This document shows positions 11,271 to 23,052 of a DNA stretch of 64,000 nt, piece by piece; position 1 is the first letter of the stretch, and each line of letters begins with the position of its first letter. The position numbers and the translations under genes were made by a program. The notes beneath the pieces are model-generated. The model made no database searches. It was given only the letters and a program-made list of their open reading frames with translations, and was not told the DNA's origin. The stretch is from Nelumbo lutea (Eukaryota; Streptophyta; Magnoliopsida; Proteales; Nelumbonaceae): NCBI GenBank assembly GCA_022828595.1, contig JAKGHH010000005.1:59391655-59455654 (forward strand), written 5' to 3'.

Positions 11271-13740
11271 TGAAATTGACAGCATTGACCATGTATTTTA
11301 AATATAGCTGGCGAAATGGGAAGGCGATAGAACACATGGTCATTAAATTTGTGTTGTCCAAAGCTTCACCCATAAATGTGAATAGGAAGATGGTTCAAGC
11401 TTTAATCTTCTGCTCTTGTATCTGGGTACCAGTGAATTTGATTAATAAAAATGCAGACAGTTTAGTTATGTGGTTAGGTCAGTTGGGAGTTAGGTACACC
11501 CATGCCTTCCTTACCCCTCTCCCTCTCCCCTCTCCCTACTGATTGTGGCTCAAATTTGAAGAGCACGAATAAATGGGTGGTGGAAATTAAGGTGCTGACG
11601 TTCATGGGTTATGGCTTGGGTTAGGTTGGATGGTGAGAATAAAGGAAGTCCCTTCGAAATTGTATAGTTCATACTAGTTGGCTATGTTGGGAAAATGAAA
11701 CAAAAGACCTTCTTGACTCAGTTGCTGCTGAAGATGTTGAGAGTTAAGGCAATATGTCTTGTATTAATCGCGTTCATGTTTTCTGCCATAAACTTCACAA
11801 TCACATGACTTCCCCCCGATGGTTAAACTAGACTGATTTAATAGAGCGTGCCTCAAATATAAAATGTACTACGTGAAGCTGTGTGAACTAATTTGACGAG
11901 TGAAGAGACCCAGAGAACATAGTCAGACACTCGTACACAATCATTAATGGGGGCTAACGGGGGCATGGCCAATCCCAAAACCAGTTGAATGGTTGAAACT
12001 GGAGTGATCCAACTTCCCCTCCTTTAATTTCTTTTTGGGGCTCAGAACGATCAAGTATTCTGAAAAGCAATTGATCTCAGATAAGGTACTTTTCAACCAA
12101 CCAGATTTGCGCAGATAAATAACCTGAGGAAACCTATGTCGCCTGTACTTAATCCAGATGAGTCAACTGAGGTTAGGTCACTTCATACTAATGATCTAAC
12201 TTAGAGAGTATTGAGACAAATTTTTAATTTCCCTTTTTGTCTTTCCCACTTCAGCAGCATGCATAGAGTCATATACTGATATATCTACTAGTAACAGTAA
12301 GTATTTGCTCAGTTTATGCATTATCCACCAAAGAATGACAATGACTAGAAAGCTTTTAAGTCATAACATGAGGAGACTACAGTAGTCAGTAACTCTAAAG
12401 TTCATTTAGCATTTAATTTTCACGTTTTTGAAGCTCCTCTGCTCAAGCATTCTAAAAGAAAGAAAAATGCAAGAGGAAAGGTAATATAAGATTCACAGTT
12501 TAAACTACTTTCACATAAGTCAGTCCATTCAAATAAGTTGTAGTTATTGCACCATGATTACATTGATGTCCTTTTTTTTTTTTTGGCAGAAGAAGAGACG
12601 AAAATTCACATAAGCTAGTGTTGATGTTTGGACGCATAGAAAGGTAGATGCGTGAAGTGATGTGGATCAATTGCAACCAAGTATGCTTGAGCCTGACATA
12701 ATCAATGATGAGTTTGAATTCCTTCAGTCTGTGAGAGATGTTATGAAGTGATCTGGGCATGTGGGTGATGGGTAACTGGTGAGCAAAAGAGGGTTCATTG
12801 AAGCACTTAAAACTGCACCAGAAGAGAATCTAACTGAAGAACTAGGAAAAGGATGACAAGAACCATCTAAAGACCTTGAACTTGACCAAAAGAAAAAATA
12901 ATAATGGAAGCATCTTTTAATTATTTATTGTAATGTGATATGATTATTGATGGTTTTAGGGACTCTTTTATCTGATGGTTATAAGCTTATAGCTTATCTC
13001 CTCATTTTGAATTTTTGCCAGTTATTAGTCAAAGGAGCATTCCGACATTTGAGTTGGTCAGAATAACAAATATTATATATCAGTGAGAGATTTCTTCAGA
13101 TCATAGACATGTTTGAATGTAAGATTACATTAATGTTGCTTTAGATCAAATCCAGTACAAGAATAACCTTAATTTACATGGGTGGGGTTAGGTGGGAGTA
13201 CTTAAAAAATTTGAAAGGTCAACTGGTCTGTTACTGATTACTCTTTTAAAAATCAATATGTCAGTGGATTTCAGTTCCTGCCGATAGAATTGATGATATT
13301 AGAAGAAGAGTACTAACGTTGTATAATGTACATTTGTAGTTCTGGAATGGTTGGTGTGTTGTTGGTAACGCTCTGAAGCAATGACTAGGCTGTAGAAAGC
13401 CACGTTACGTACCAAAAGCCTTTATTAATTATTAACAAGTGCGTGGGGTTGGTTAGCGAAGATGTGGCCAGAAAAGCTTCATACGTAACGTTGGGATTGC
13501 AAAGGTACCTTATCCTCTGTGGAATCAAGGCGGTGCACTTAATACACCTAACTCTACACCTACCTCAATGGCCGTTGCAACTCTTTATCTCCCTTGCCTA
13601 CTATTAAAATTGGTAATTGTAGAATATTCCTTTGCGCATTTTATTTAGTTTAACACACTACCCTTTTTCTACCAATTCTTTTTTCTGGCCATAAAAACCC
13701 TAGAATATGAATTCTTTAATTTTGTCTCCTACGTACTAGG
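11271..13740. other. Intergenic DNA, nothing recognised
   Basis: I see no coding exon, RNA gene or clear inverted repeat here. Short open stretches lack protein-like composition and splice-linked partners. Confidence 0.5.
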
Positions 13741-14099
13741 TAGTGCAGGATGGGCGGGCTTAATTCAAGTTCGGACCGATTCGGCATTCAATTTTATACG
13801 AATTGGGCTTAGATTTTTGGTCCCTTTTCGAGTGCAAGACCTAAGTTTTTTCTTATTTTTTCGGCTTGAATTCAGACTTAGGTGATGTTTGATAAATTTA
13901 AAATTTCATATCTGAAAAGTTAAAAAAATATTTTGTGTCTGAAATCTGAAAAGAAGCATACATACTTTTTAACATTTTAGAGGCTCTAAATTCATAAGTT
14001 TATTTGTGTTGGATCAACCTTTTGCCATCTGAAATTTACTCATTTTATTATTTTACTTCTAGAACATGTTATTTAGAAATGTTGAGTTCAATTTGCATT

Positions 14100-14460
14100 A
14101 TCTCATAAAAAATAATTTTCAATATCAAAATAATATTGAAATAATAGAAATAAAAAATAATAAATTAATAATTAATATTAATAAATAAAATAATTAAAAT
14201 TAAAAAAAATGATTAATGACTATAAAAATATTAAAATAATTAATAATTAATAATTTATACAAATAAAAGTTAAAATAATTTTTAATAATTAATGAAATAA
14301 TTAAAAATAACTGGTTAATAAAAATAATTAATAATTAGTAATGTTTAATTAAAAAATAATTATTAAATATTAATAATTAATAAAAATAAAAACAACTAAT
14401 GTTTAATAAAAAATATTAAAATAACTAATAATTTATAATTAATAATATTATTATTACTAC
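14100..14460. other. AT-rich stretch (AATAATTAAT-like)
   Basis: About 350 bp consist almost only of A and T in short degenerate TAATTAATAAT units. There is no coding signal. It lies inside the nested element region. Confidence 0.7.
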
Positions 14461-14750
14461 TCACCAAATTGTCATGGCGATGGCGGGAATATAGGAGAGA
14501 GAGACAGAGAGAGTGCAGCAACGATGGTGGTGATGGAGCTTCGTTAGGTCGAAGTGAGGGTTTGGTTCAAGTTACATGAAGGACAAAAACATATAATATT
14601 AAAATTTCTTTGAGGGCATTTATGTCTTTTATGAACCTCTCTATTACATCTGAGCGCATTTAAGTGCCAAGCTATGAACTTAAAATTTCATATCTGAAAA
14701 TAGATTTTAGATCGATTTTCAATGCATTAAGTGCCAGGCTACGAACTTAA

Positions 14751-14947
14751 AATTGCCATCCCTACACTGAATAGCTAAAGCATTTAGATAAACCTTTCTT
14801 GATTTAGATTATCTAAGGGTTAAGGCTTCATTTAATAACACTTTTCAGATTATCAAACGAAGCCTTAATCCTTACATAATCTAAATCAAGCAAGGTTTAG
14901 CTGAATGCTTTAACTATTTAGCGTAGGGATGGCAATTTTTCCCATCC
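14751..14947. repeat. Foldback (hairpin) MITE, arms about 85 bp
   Basis: The left arm from 14751 (AATTGCCATCCCTAC) and the right arm ending at 14947 (GTAGGGATGGCAATT) are inverted copies. The outer 14-15 bp are perfect and the rest is about 85-90% matched. They are separated by a loop of about 25 bp. The last 14 bp of the right arm are also the first 14 bp of the neighbouring TAGGGATGG element. Confidence 0.8.
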
Positions 14948-15346
14948 TCGACTGGGACTTGATTTTCCCGACCCGATGGGTTGGGGATGGGGATTGTTTT
15001 GGTAAGGCAGGGATGGGAATGGGGATTAATAGGAATGCCCAATCAGGGTTGGGATCGGGGTTGGGGATGAGGATTGAGGTCCCCACCCCACCCCGACCCT
15101 GATATATTATTTATAATTTAAATTTTTTATTTATTTTAAGTAAATTTGTTTTCAAACAAATACTATTATCTAAAAAAAATTCAGGGATTCAAGTCCCATG
15201 GGGAGTCCATCCCCGTCAGGGATCGGAGATGCAGGACAAATTTTATCCCCAATGGGGATCAAAAACAGGAATAAGAGTTAATTTCAGAATCGGAGGTGGA
15301 GATGGGGAATACATCCCCACCCCAAATACACCCGTTGTCATTCCTA
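14934..15346. mobile_element. hAT-like nonautonomous element with TAGGGATGGCAA termini
   Basis: It starts TAGGGATGGCAA and ends TTGTCATTCCTA, an imperfect terminal inverted repeat of the kind found in plant hAT elements. Flanking octamers ATTTAGCG and GTTCAGCA agree at five of eight positions, and all three differences are transitions. The interior is rich in GGGGATGGGGAT runs. A second, truncated copy ends at 41720. Confidence 0.65.
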
Positions 15347-15665
15347 GTTCAGCATGCTGTATGATTCCACACCAGTATTAAATACATGAGACCCATATTT
15401 CATATTTTTTTACAGTAGCCCATAAATTTAGAACCAATCATTAGTTCCACAACTTATTGAACAAGTAAAACATTCAATTAATCCAAATTTATCCAAACCT
15501 AATGGAATTATTGACCAACCCGAGCTTAATTCAAATCAAAGCCCAACCTAAATACTTTAAATTACAACGTAAGCTGAAGTCAGATGAAAAAGATCGAACT
15601 TGACTTTAGACTCGAACTAGGCCCAGGCTTGGATTGACCGTAAACCCAGGCCAACTTGCACAGGA

Positions 15666-17022
15666 AGTCACTTTCTTAATTTCTTGTCCACGTAAATGGA
15701 GGATTTAGAGGAGGACAAATGGTGACCTAATAATCAATTTGTTACAAGGAAGAATCCTTTCCTGTGTGAACTCCTTTCCTCCAAGGCCAGAAGACAAAAT
15801 AACGGGCGCCACGTTGAAGCACATTTCTGGCCCAGAAGCGTTAAAATATATTCTTCTTTCAACCTAACTTTGGTATGCAAGTTTAATCTTCATTTGATAG
15901 AAAAGACTCAACTCAACTAGTTACATCAATGAATTCCACTCTTTTATGCAAGGCTCTTATGAAACATCTCATACAAAAACGTGCATGACCATGATTTTGT
16001 GGCAAATATGAAATATATATATATTCTCTCTTAAACTATCTCTAATTCCTATTTATCCTTTCACCCACTTTTTATGTACATGTATGAAAGTTTTAATTAA
16101 AATTTTCAAAATAATTTAAATATTATAACAAAATTATATACTAACTTTAAAATATTTATTCAAAATACAAAAATTAATTATAAAATATTTAATACTATTC
16201 ATATTATTAATAATTCTATACTTTTACAAAATTCATCATGAAATTATGTAGTAACGATATAAATTATAATTTTATGAAATATTCAATTTAAACTTTATTC
16301 AAATAATAAAAATTTAACATTCAAAAATAAATCATTATTTAAATATTTCAATAACTAAATATCTTAAATAAAAAAATACTAAAAATAACTAAATAATTAT
16401 ATAAAAATATTTAATATTACAGAATAACATTAAAATAAACAAAATTCAAATGTATAAATTTTTAAATATTTTATATATTATTTAAATATTTAAAAAACAA
16501 AATATTTAACATGACTATATTTTAAATAGTTAAAGTAAAGAAATTACATAATAAATTAAAAAATCTTATAAGTAGAAAATTAATCATAATAGATTTTGTA
16601 ATATTCATATTAATATTAATTTAGTACTTTACAAAATTAATGAGAAATGATGTAATAATAATACTAATTATAATTTTATGGATTATTAAATTCAATAAAT
16701 AATTAATAATTTTACAATAAAAGTGTATATTCATTATATATTTATATATATATTAAAATTAATATTTATTTTATTTCAGTAATTATTTATTGTGTTTTTT
16801 GATAAATATGTTTCCAATAATTATTTATAAATCTACTTTTGTTTTGTTACTTAATAGTAAATTGCCAATAATTATTGAAGATTAAACAACTATTATTTAA
16901 CTTTTGAAATTTAATTTATCATATTTTTGTTATAAATTTATTTTTAGAAATTATGTATTTTAATAATTTATTGATTAACATTTATTAGAGATTAAACTAT
17001 TATTTGAGATTACACTATTTAT
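15666..17022. other. AT-rich intergenic DNA
   Basis: From about 16010 on, the sequence is very AT-rich with many short A and T runs. No gene, tandem array or clear inverted repeat was found. Confidence 0.6.
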
Positions 17023-17256
17023 CATGGTTTTAAAAATTGACCTAGGAACAAATTTGTTCTAGCTATCAATTTTCGGGTCAACGGTTCGACCATCCAAGTT
17101 GAATAGTTTGGACAATTTTCAACTTTACATTAGGTTAAATATTTATATGTTTATATGAGAAAGGAAAATGGAGAAGAGACTATTGTCGACTGAGAAGGAA
17201 AAAAGAAAGAAGAAAAGAAATGAAAAAAGAAAGGAAGGAGAAAGGAAAAAAAAAAG

Positions 17257-17299
<43 letters not shown>

Positions 17300-17503
17300 G
17301 GAAGGAGGGAAGAAAAACAAGGGAGGGAGGGAAGAAGAAGGAAGAGGAGGAGGAGGATTCGACGCTCACCCGCGACGATAATGGCATTGACAATGGCGAG
17401 GCAATGACAATAGACATAGATCTAAGATCTGAGTTCTCGGATCTTAGATCTAAGATCGATTTCTCACTCTGCAACGTTTGTACTATTGTCTTCTTCTTCT
17501 TCT

Positions 17504-17536
<33 letters not shown>

Positions 17537-17799
17537 GGATCTCAGATCTGAGTTCATGTCTCAAACTGGATCTTAAATCTGAGGTCCTATATTTCTCTCC
17601 TCTTGCAACTTCTTTAAATTGTGAACCACTATCCGGGTCAAACGAGTTGATTGTTCGACGGCCCAGGTTAGCAGTTTTCTAACGAAGTCAACGGTTTTTG
17701 ACCCAAGAACGGGTTAGGGGTGAAATGAAACCAATTGCTTGGATGGTATCCTATTTGAATGGTCCAACTATCTAGGTCAATGACGGTTCAAAAACATTG
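17023..17799. mobile_element. Mutator-like nonautonomous element with expanded GA and CT tracts
   Basis: The ends CATGGTTTTAAAAATTG and (reverse complement) CAATGTTTTTGAACC form a terminal inverted repeat. The flanks carry CTATTTAT at 17015-17022 and 17800-17807, an 8-bp perfect target duplication. Inside are the family hallmarks (GGGTCAACGGTTCGACC), a GA-rich block at 17200-17345, a CT block at about 17490-17535 and palindromic GATCTTAGATCTAAGATC. The family also includes 44984-45300 and the array at 25790-27000. Confidence 0.7.
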
Positions 17800-17807
17800 C
17801 TATTTAT

Positions 17808-19240
17808 TAACTAATTTAATATATTTTCAGTATTTATCGTATTTTTATTAGATATCTTTTGTATTTTCACTATAAATTTATTTTCAATAATTGTGTATTT
17901 TTGCTATTTTAAATAATCATTTGAGATTAACCTATTGTTATTTATTAGATATTAGATTATTAATTTAGTTAAAATTAGGAGGGTTCAAGGATTGGTTCAA
18001 TTCGGTTGCAGGTTATTTCGCTAACCAAATCGACCTGGTAAGGTCAGGAGTTTGTCACTTGAAATCGATTGACTATTAGTGAAAACCCGCCAACTCGAGT
18101 TGTATTAGTTTGGGTCTATTTTCGATTTGGTTTGTTTGTTCAAAAGATTTAAACTTAAATTTTAAATCTAAATTTAATAAATTACAATCGTATTATTAAA
18201 AGATAAATTAAAATTTTAAGTTTATGATATAAATGATTTTAGATTAAGAAATATGGGAATTTCTCACTTTCTAGTATTAAAAAATTATATTTAAAATATA
18301 AAATATTAATATATATCTATGACCGAGTTGGTTGAGTTTTGGTCGATTTACAAATGGCCAAATCGAAACTGACCTAATTTGGTCGAGTTGAAAAATTGGT
18401 AAACCAAAGCCGATTGAAAATAGTAGAAAACCGACCAACTTGTATTGAGTTCGATTAGATTGGTTATTAAAAAGTTAAAATATAAACTAGATATATATTC
18501 CTATGTATTTCTATTGTTTAACTTTCACTTAATAAAAATGGTACATCGCACAGGTCCCCACTAATATTAAAATAAGGCCCATCATTCATGACAATTATTA
18601 ATTAGAAATTTTTTCTCAAATTTTGTTAAAGAGAATTATTAATTCATGACAATTTGGTGGGATACATATTTAGATGATAATTAATATAGAAAGAAGGTTT
18701 GGATGGCAAAGATATGTGCTGGTTATTGGCCTAACTGGCCATATAAGATTTTTTTTTAAGTGGATTTAATACCTTGCCGCTTAGCTTTCAAGCATGCCAG
18801 CCCCAATATGGTAAGGCTACATATGGTGTAATCACCCTATTACTGTTCCAAACCCTAACCTTTATGTGGTAGCATAATGACAAAATCAACCCAGAATCTT
18901 CTCAAACTAATGTGGCAGGTTTGGATTAAATTGTAATTGACATTTAAAGGTTATTGACAAAATAAAGGGGGAAAGGATGGACAGTTGGCTAGTTGATATG
19001 ATATGAAGAATCGATTAATAGGCTGAATGATATTTCCTTCTATGTGGGCCTTCCACCCCATCATAAATGTTGATCATGGCCTAATTCATGGAACCAATTA
19101 GATCTTAGTAAGATGGCCCCAACTCCATTATTAGACATGTGGATGATTGATTAGGGGTGATATAAGAGAATCATGTTAATAGTTGGAGGATCTAGTGGGA
19201 CCCATTTGATGGAGATTAATGTGCAATAATGCCTAAAGTT
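17808..19240. other. Intergenic DNA with a degenerate AACCGA-type repeat
   Basis: About 17990-18480 contains repeated CGATTTGG, GGTCGAGTTG and AACCGACC motifs in both orientations, typical of old nonautonomous DNA elements. I could not define ends. No gene is seen. Confidence 0.45.
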
Positions 19241-19241
19241 A

Positions 19242-19343
19242 TTGGTTTGAAGGAAAAAGGTAGGAAAAGGAAGGAAAAGATAGGAACACCTATGCAAGAT
19301 TTGTAAAGGTTTCCTATCCCTACTTTTCCCTCAAACCAAACAC
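19242..19343. repeat. Palindromic GAAGGAAAA MITE, copy 1
   Basis: TTGGTTTGAAGGAAAAAGG at the left end and CCCTCAAACCAAAC at the right are inverted copies. The interior has the shared core GGAAGG...ATTTGTAAAGG. About 100 bp. It is the same family as 20927-21061 and 61942-62079. Confidence 0.75.
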
Positions 19344-20926
19344 ACCATAATTGAAGACTAGATAAGAGGAAATTAAGGTTGACCAACAAATCTATTGAAG
19401 ATCAATAATGGCATTTCCTTTTATAACATGAATTTTAAAATTGAAATGGGGGCTCTTCAAACATAGCCATCCACTATAAAATGGAGAAGAGAGCAAGGAG
19501 ACTCTCTCTGTGAGGCAATCGGGAGAAAGAGGAAAGGAGATGCTTTTCTTGTAGAAAAGGTAATAAAAAAAGGAGATAAAAGAATTCAACATTTGCATGT
19601 TGTCGCTGTCAAACATTTTGTTAGAAATGAAGTTTTTAGTTCAATGGTGCTAGTCGCATGCATATTGGGAAGCATGCCCAACTGAAGTCATCTCTCTCCC
19701 CTTGGACTCCTCAAATCTTTTTTGTGCTTTCTTGTTTTACGAATAAGGAACGAGAAGGCTACCATAAGTTAACCATCCTAAGCTCTGAAATTGTTATACA
19801 GATCTGTACCATATTAGTGGGAAAGTTTTCTTTTAGGTCTTCGAGTTGCTGCAATCAAAGAAAGCTCCTATCAAATTATTACAAACAATAAATCTTCTAT
19901 GAGCCAAGAAAATCTCCCTCAAATCTTTATAACCAAGGGACCTTCTACAATTGAACATTAGTGTCGCACCGCATCCTAATCAACAATTGATGTGAAGGAA
20001 AGGTTTTCTTCATATACAATTGAACACTGTAAGTTTCTTTCACAACTACAAGTCGTCAAGCTTTTTAAGTCGTGTCTGTGACAAGCTACAACTACAAATT
20101 CGGATCATGTCCATGACGAACTACAATTACAAGTTCGGGTCGTGTCTGTGACAAGAGAACCAGAGAATGTCCTTTAAAAAATGAAAAAAACAATTTATAT
20201 CACACTTAAATTTCTACAAAAAATCATATTTCATTGAATTTATCTTCATTTTTTGTACTCCAAATTTACACAAAATTTGTATCGACAGAACTATTTGTGC
20301 TATGCGAATCCATCTTATACATACATATAAGTAGTTATGTGTTAAACTATGCAGTTCCAAAACTCAAGGTTTATACAAATAATTACTTAAAAATAAAGGG
20401 CAGTGCAGAGACAAAAAGCCGGAAACAGAGAAGACAATAAGAGTCCTAGCTTCTAAATATAGGAGCTTAGGTGTTTGCCGCCTTTGGAACATCAAGAGGC
20501 AAGAGCCACGGATTGGTAAGTGAACCATGCCCTTTAGAGCACCAGCAATGTCTTAATTATATTTGTTTTTGACTCTTCTATACCCTTTGGCTTCTAGAGT
20601 TCACATTGGCGCCCCACAAATAGAGCTCGCCTCACATGTATACCTTCTCAGAGTGTATTAAAAATATTTCTTGTACATGGTTAGATGTGCTGTGAGATGC
20701 CCGTGTGGCATGCTTTGCGGAGCACCAATGTGAATTCTGATTTATAATAATTCATTTCATAGGTTCGACTATAATGCCCAAAATATATGATGTCAGAAAA
20801 ATTTATAACCAATCAGCAAGCATTGTGAAAGTGATACCCAATCAGGTGAATTTTCATCAAAATTCACTTGAATTTTGATTAATCAATGCCTTTCTAACAT
20901 TATAGTTTTTCCCTTTACTTTTCCTT
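19344..20926. other. Intergenic DNA with a 35-bp degenerate tandem repeat
   Basis: At about 20040-20157 a unit of roughly 35 bp (CTACAACTACAA...TCGTGTCTGTGACAAG) is repeated about three times with divergence. The remainder has no recognised gene or element. Confidence 0.5.
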
Positions 20927-21061
20927 TAGGTTATGTTTGATTTGAAGGAAAAGATAGGGAAAAGAAGGGAAAGACAGGAAAACCTATACAAAATTTGTAA
21001 TAGTTTTTCTATTTTCTCCTTCATTTTCCTGCATTTTCCTTCAAACCAAACATATGTTATA
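20927..21061. repeat. Palindromic GAAGGAAAA MITE, copy 2
   Basis: The ends TAGGTTATGTTTGATTTG and (reverse complement) TATAACATATGTTTGGTTTG pair, followed by GAAGGAAAA on both arms. The centre carries ACAAAATTTGTAATAG. About 135 bp. Confidence 0.75.
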
Positions 21062-21322
21062 GATAAATATGTTGCAATAAAATTTTTTCCACTTTTTAGG
21101 TATATAGATTGTTTTGAGGGCAAATTCTATCGGTTGTATGCTGACATCAGAAGAAAATACTATGTTATAATCTAAATGTTCCATACTTTCAGACCCCATT
21201 TGAATTAAGGCCTTTCGTGGTCAAAAAATGGACTATATCATTGTATTCCCTTTTTCATAAACTGGTATAGCACCTTAATTTTTAATATAACTTGGCCAAC
21301 ATGCATGCATCCATTTGAATAT

Positions 21323-21779
21323 TAGGGGTTCAACTTGGGCGGGCTTAACTCTAGCCCAGACCGATCCAGCCCCAAATTTTATAGGAATTGGGCTTGGATT
21401 TTCTGTCTTTGGGCTGAGTTTAGGCCTAAGACTTTGATTTTTTTTGAGTTGGGATCGGGTCCAACCCTTAGGTAGTCCAAATTCAATCCAATCTTTTTTA
21501 ATTTGAGCCCAGCCTGACTAGTACAATCATATATACATACATAAATATGTATTTATATATAAATGTACACATACATGTATAATTTTAGAGTGATTTCATA
21601 TTTTCATTGACCATCTTGAACCTGACGGAGGCCTAAGCCAACTTGATTGCATCAAATTACAGTACATGATGGATTTAGGTTAAAGATCGGGCTTGACCTT
21701 GGACTGGGCCTTAGGCTCAAAATTTTATGATTGGGCCTAGGTTGACCATTGAACCCGGCCCACCCGTTTTGCACCTCTA
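21323..21779. mobile_element. Complete hAT-like nonautonomous element, 457 bp
   Basis: It starts TAGGGGTTCAAC and ends GTTTTGCACCTCTA, so the ends form an imperfect inverted repeat of the TAGGGGTGCAAA type. Flanking octamers TTGAATAT (21315-21322) and CTGAATAT (21780-21787) match at seven of eight bases, the expected hAT target-duplication length. The interior is rich in GGGCTT and GGCCCA motifs and has no open frame for a transposase. Confidence 0.8.
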
Positions 21780-22119
21780 CTGAATATCTATTTTTCATTA
21801 AAGCCCTTACTAATATCACTTCATCGCTTAAAAAGACACGGTTGTATATTTTTAATCCCAAATTTAAATCCAGTTAAGAGGCCCAGCCAGGCAGCCATCT
21901 TGTAATTTTATTAACCATTAAAAATCGAGGACATAACCCACCTTGCCCCAGACCCAAAATAAGAGGCACTTCTTCGCAAATTCAGACCCACCCAACAAAA
22001 AACACATAAAAAGAAAAATAAAAAATACTAATCCTAGGAACAGGCAGACCGTGAGCGTCTTCATACAGTTGTATGAAGTGCAAAATTTTACCGACTGAAT
22101 TGCAAGTACAGTCCAATGA

Positions 22120-22493
22120 TGCAAATAGTCTGAATTAATGCAAAATGAGGTGTAAAACGGTTCATATAAATTGTAAAATTTGGCTAGTTCTGCATTGATA
22201 AATTTGCCTTCTTACCAAATAGACTTTTAGCTGTAATAGATGCAAATAAGAATTCTAATAAAGCATATACTTTTTTTTTTATCAAAAGCCCACTTGAATG
22301 CAAATTACTTCTTTTTTATTGATGTACTTTTACATCTTATTATCAATGTAAATATGCATTAGTTTGTCATTTGTCAATACAAAAATATAATGTTGCCAAA
22401 CACATGCAAAAGTGAACGAGAGTGTAAATTTACCCTGAACCGGGATTTACACTCCATTTGCATTATTTCTAAATGCAACCATAGGCTCGGTTT
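22120..22493. repeat. TGCAAAT-type MITE, copy A
   Basis: About 370 bp aligned along almost its whole length with 22650-23052, including TAAAACGGTTCATATAAA, ATCAAAAGCCCACTTGAATG and CGGGATTTACACTCC. There is no coding potential. Confidence 0.75.
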
Positions 22494-22649
22494 CGAAGGA
22501 GTACAAATATTTAGAATGCAAAACCTCATATTTTATATGTATTTGCACTCGTTTCAAATTGAGCCATAGAGTACAAATACAAATATGTAAGGTGCAAATA
22601 CATATAAAATATAAGGTTTTGCACTCTTTCCAAACTGATCGATAGGCTG
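22494..22649. repeat. Foldback MITE between the two TGCAAAT copies
   Basis: GCAAAACCTCATATTTTATA and, inverted, TATAAAATATAAGGTTTTGC pair almost perfectly over about 31 bp, with weaker pairing outside. It sits exactly between copies A and B, so the composite reads element-hairpin-element. Confidence 0.75.
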
Positions 22650-22811
22650 TGTTTGGAAACGACACAAATAAGTGTGAATGCAAATATGTAGAGTGTAAAA
22701 CGATTCATATAAAATGCAAAATTGGGTTAGTTTTGCACATACAAATTTACCTTCTTACCAAACAAATTTTTAGTTGTAACGGATGCAAACATGAATTCCA
22801 ATAAAGCATAT

Positions 22812-22846
<35 letters not shown>

Positions 22847-23052
22847 CAAAAGCCCACTTGAATGCAAATTTACTTCTTTTTTTATTAATGTACTTTTACA
22901 TCTTATTATCAATGTAAATATGCATTGGTCTGTCATTTGTCAATGCATAAATGTAATGTTGCTAAATATAGGCAAAAGTGAACCAGAGTGCAAATTTACC
23001 CCGAACCGGGATTTACACTCCCATTTGCATCGTTTCCAAATGCAACGATAGG
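22650..23052. repeat. TGCAAAT-type MITE, copy B, with a T-tract
   Basis: The outer ends GTGTTTGGAAACGACACAAAT (from about 22651) and, inverted, CATTTGGAAACGATGCAAAT (from 23045) form a terminal inverted repeat. It contains a T-run of about 31 at 22812-22842, where copy A has about 10 T. Confidence 0.75.

Larger units (their letters stand above)
13741..15665. mobile_element. hAT-like nonautonomous element split by nested insertions
   Basis: The left piece (about 13741-13880, with GGGCGGGCTTAATTC) and the right piece (about 15510-15665, ending GGCCAACTTGCAC) correspond to the two halves of the complete 457-bp element at 21323-21779. Between them sit AT-rich DNA, the hairpin at 14751-14947 and a second hAT-like element at 14934-15346. 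This indicates at least two rounds of insertion into an older copy. Confidence 0.55.

Noticed and set aside
11270..11542. 90-codon plus-strand open frame beside the carboxylase promoter
   Set aside because: No recognisable domain and biased toward the end by CCCTCTCC runs; a divergent gene is not supported.
17151..17682. Open frames in both strands over the GA/CT tracts
   Set aside because: Pure low-complexity Arg/Glu/Lys or Ser/Leu/Phe repeats created by the dinucleotide runs inside a transposable element.
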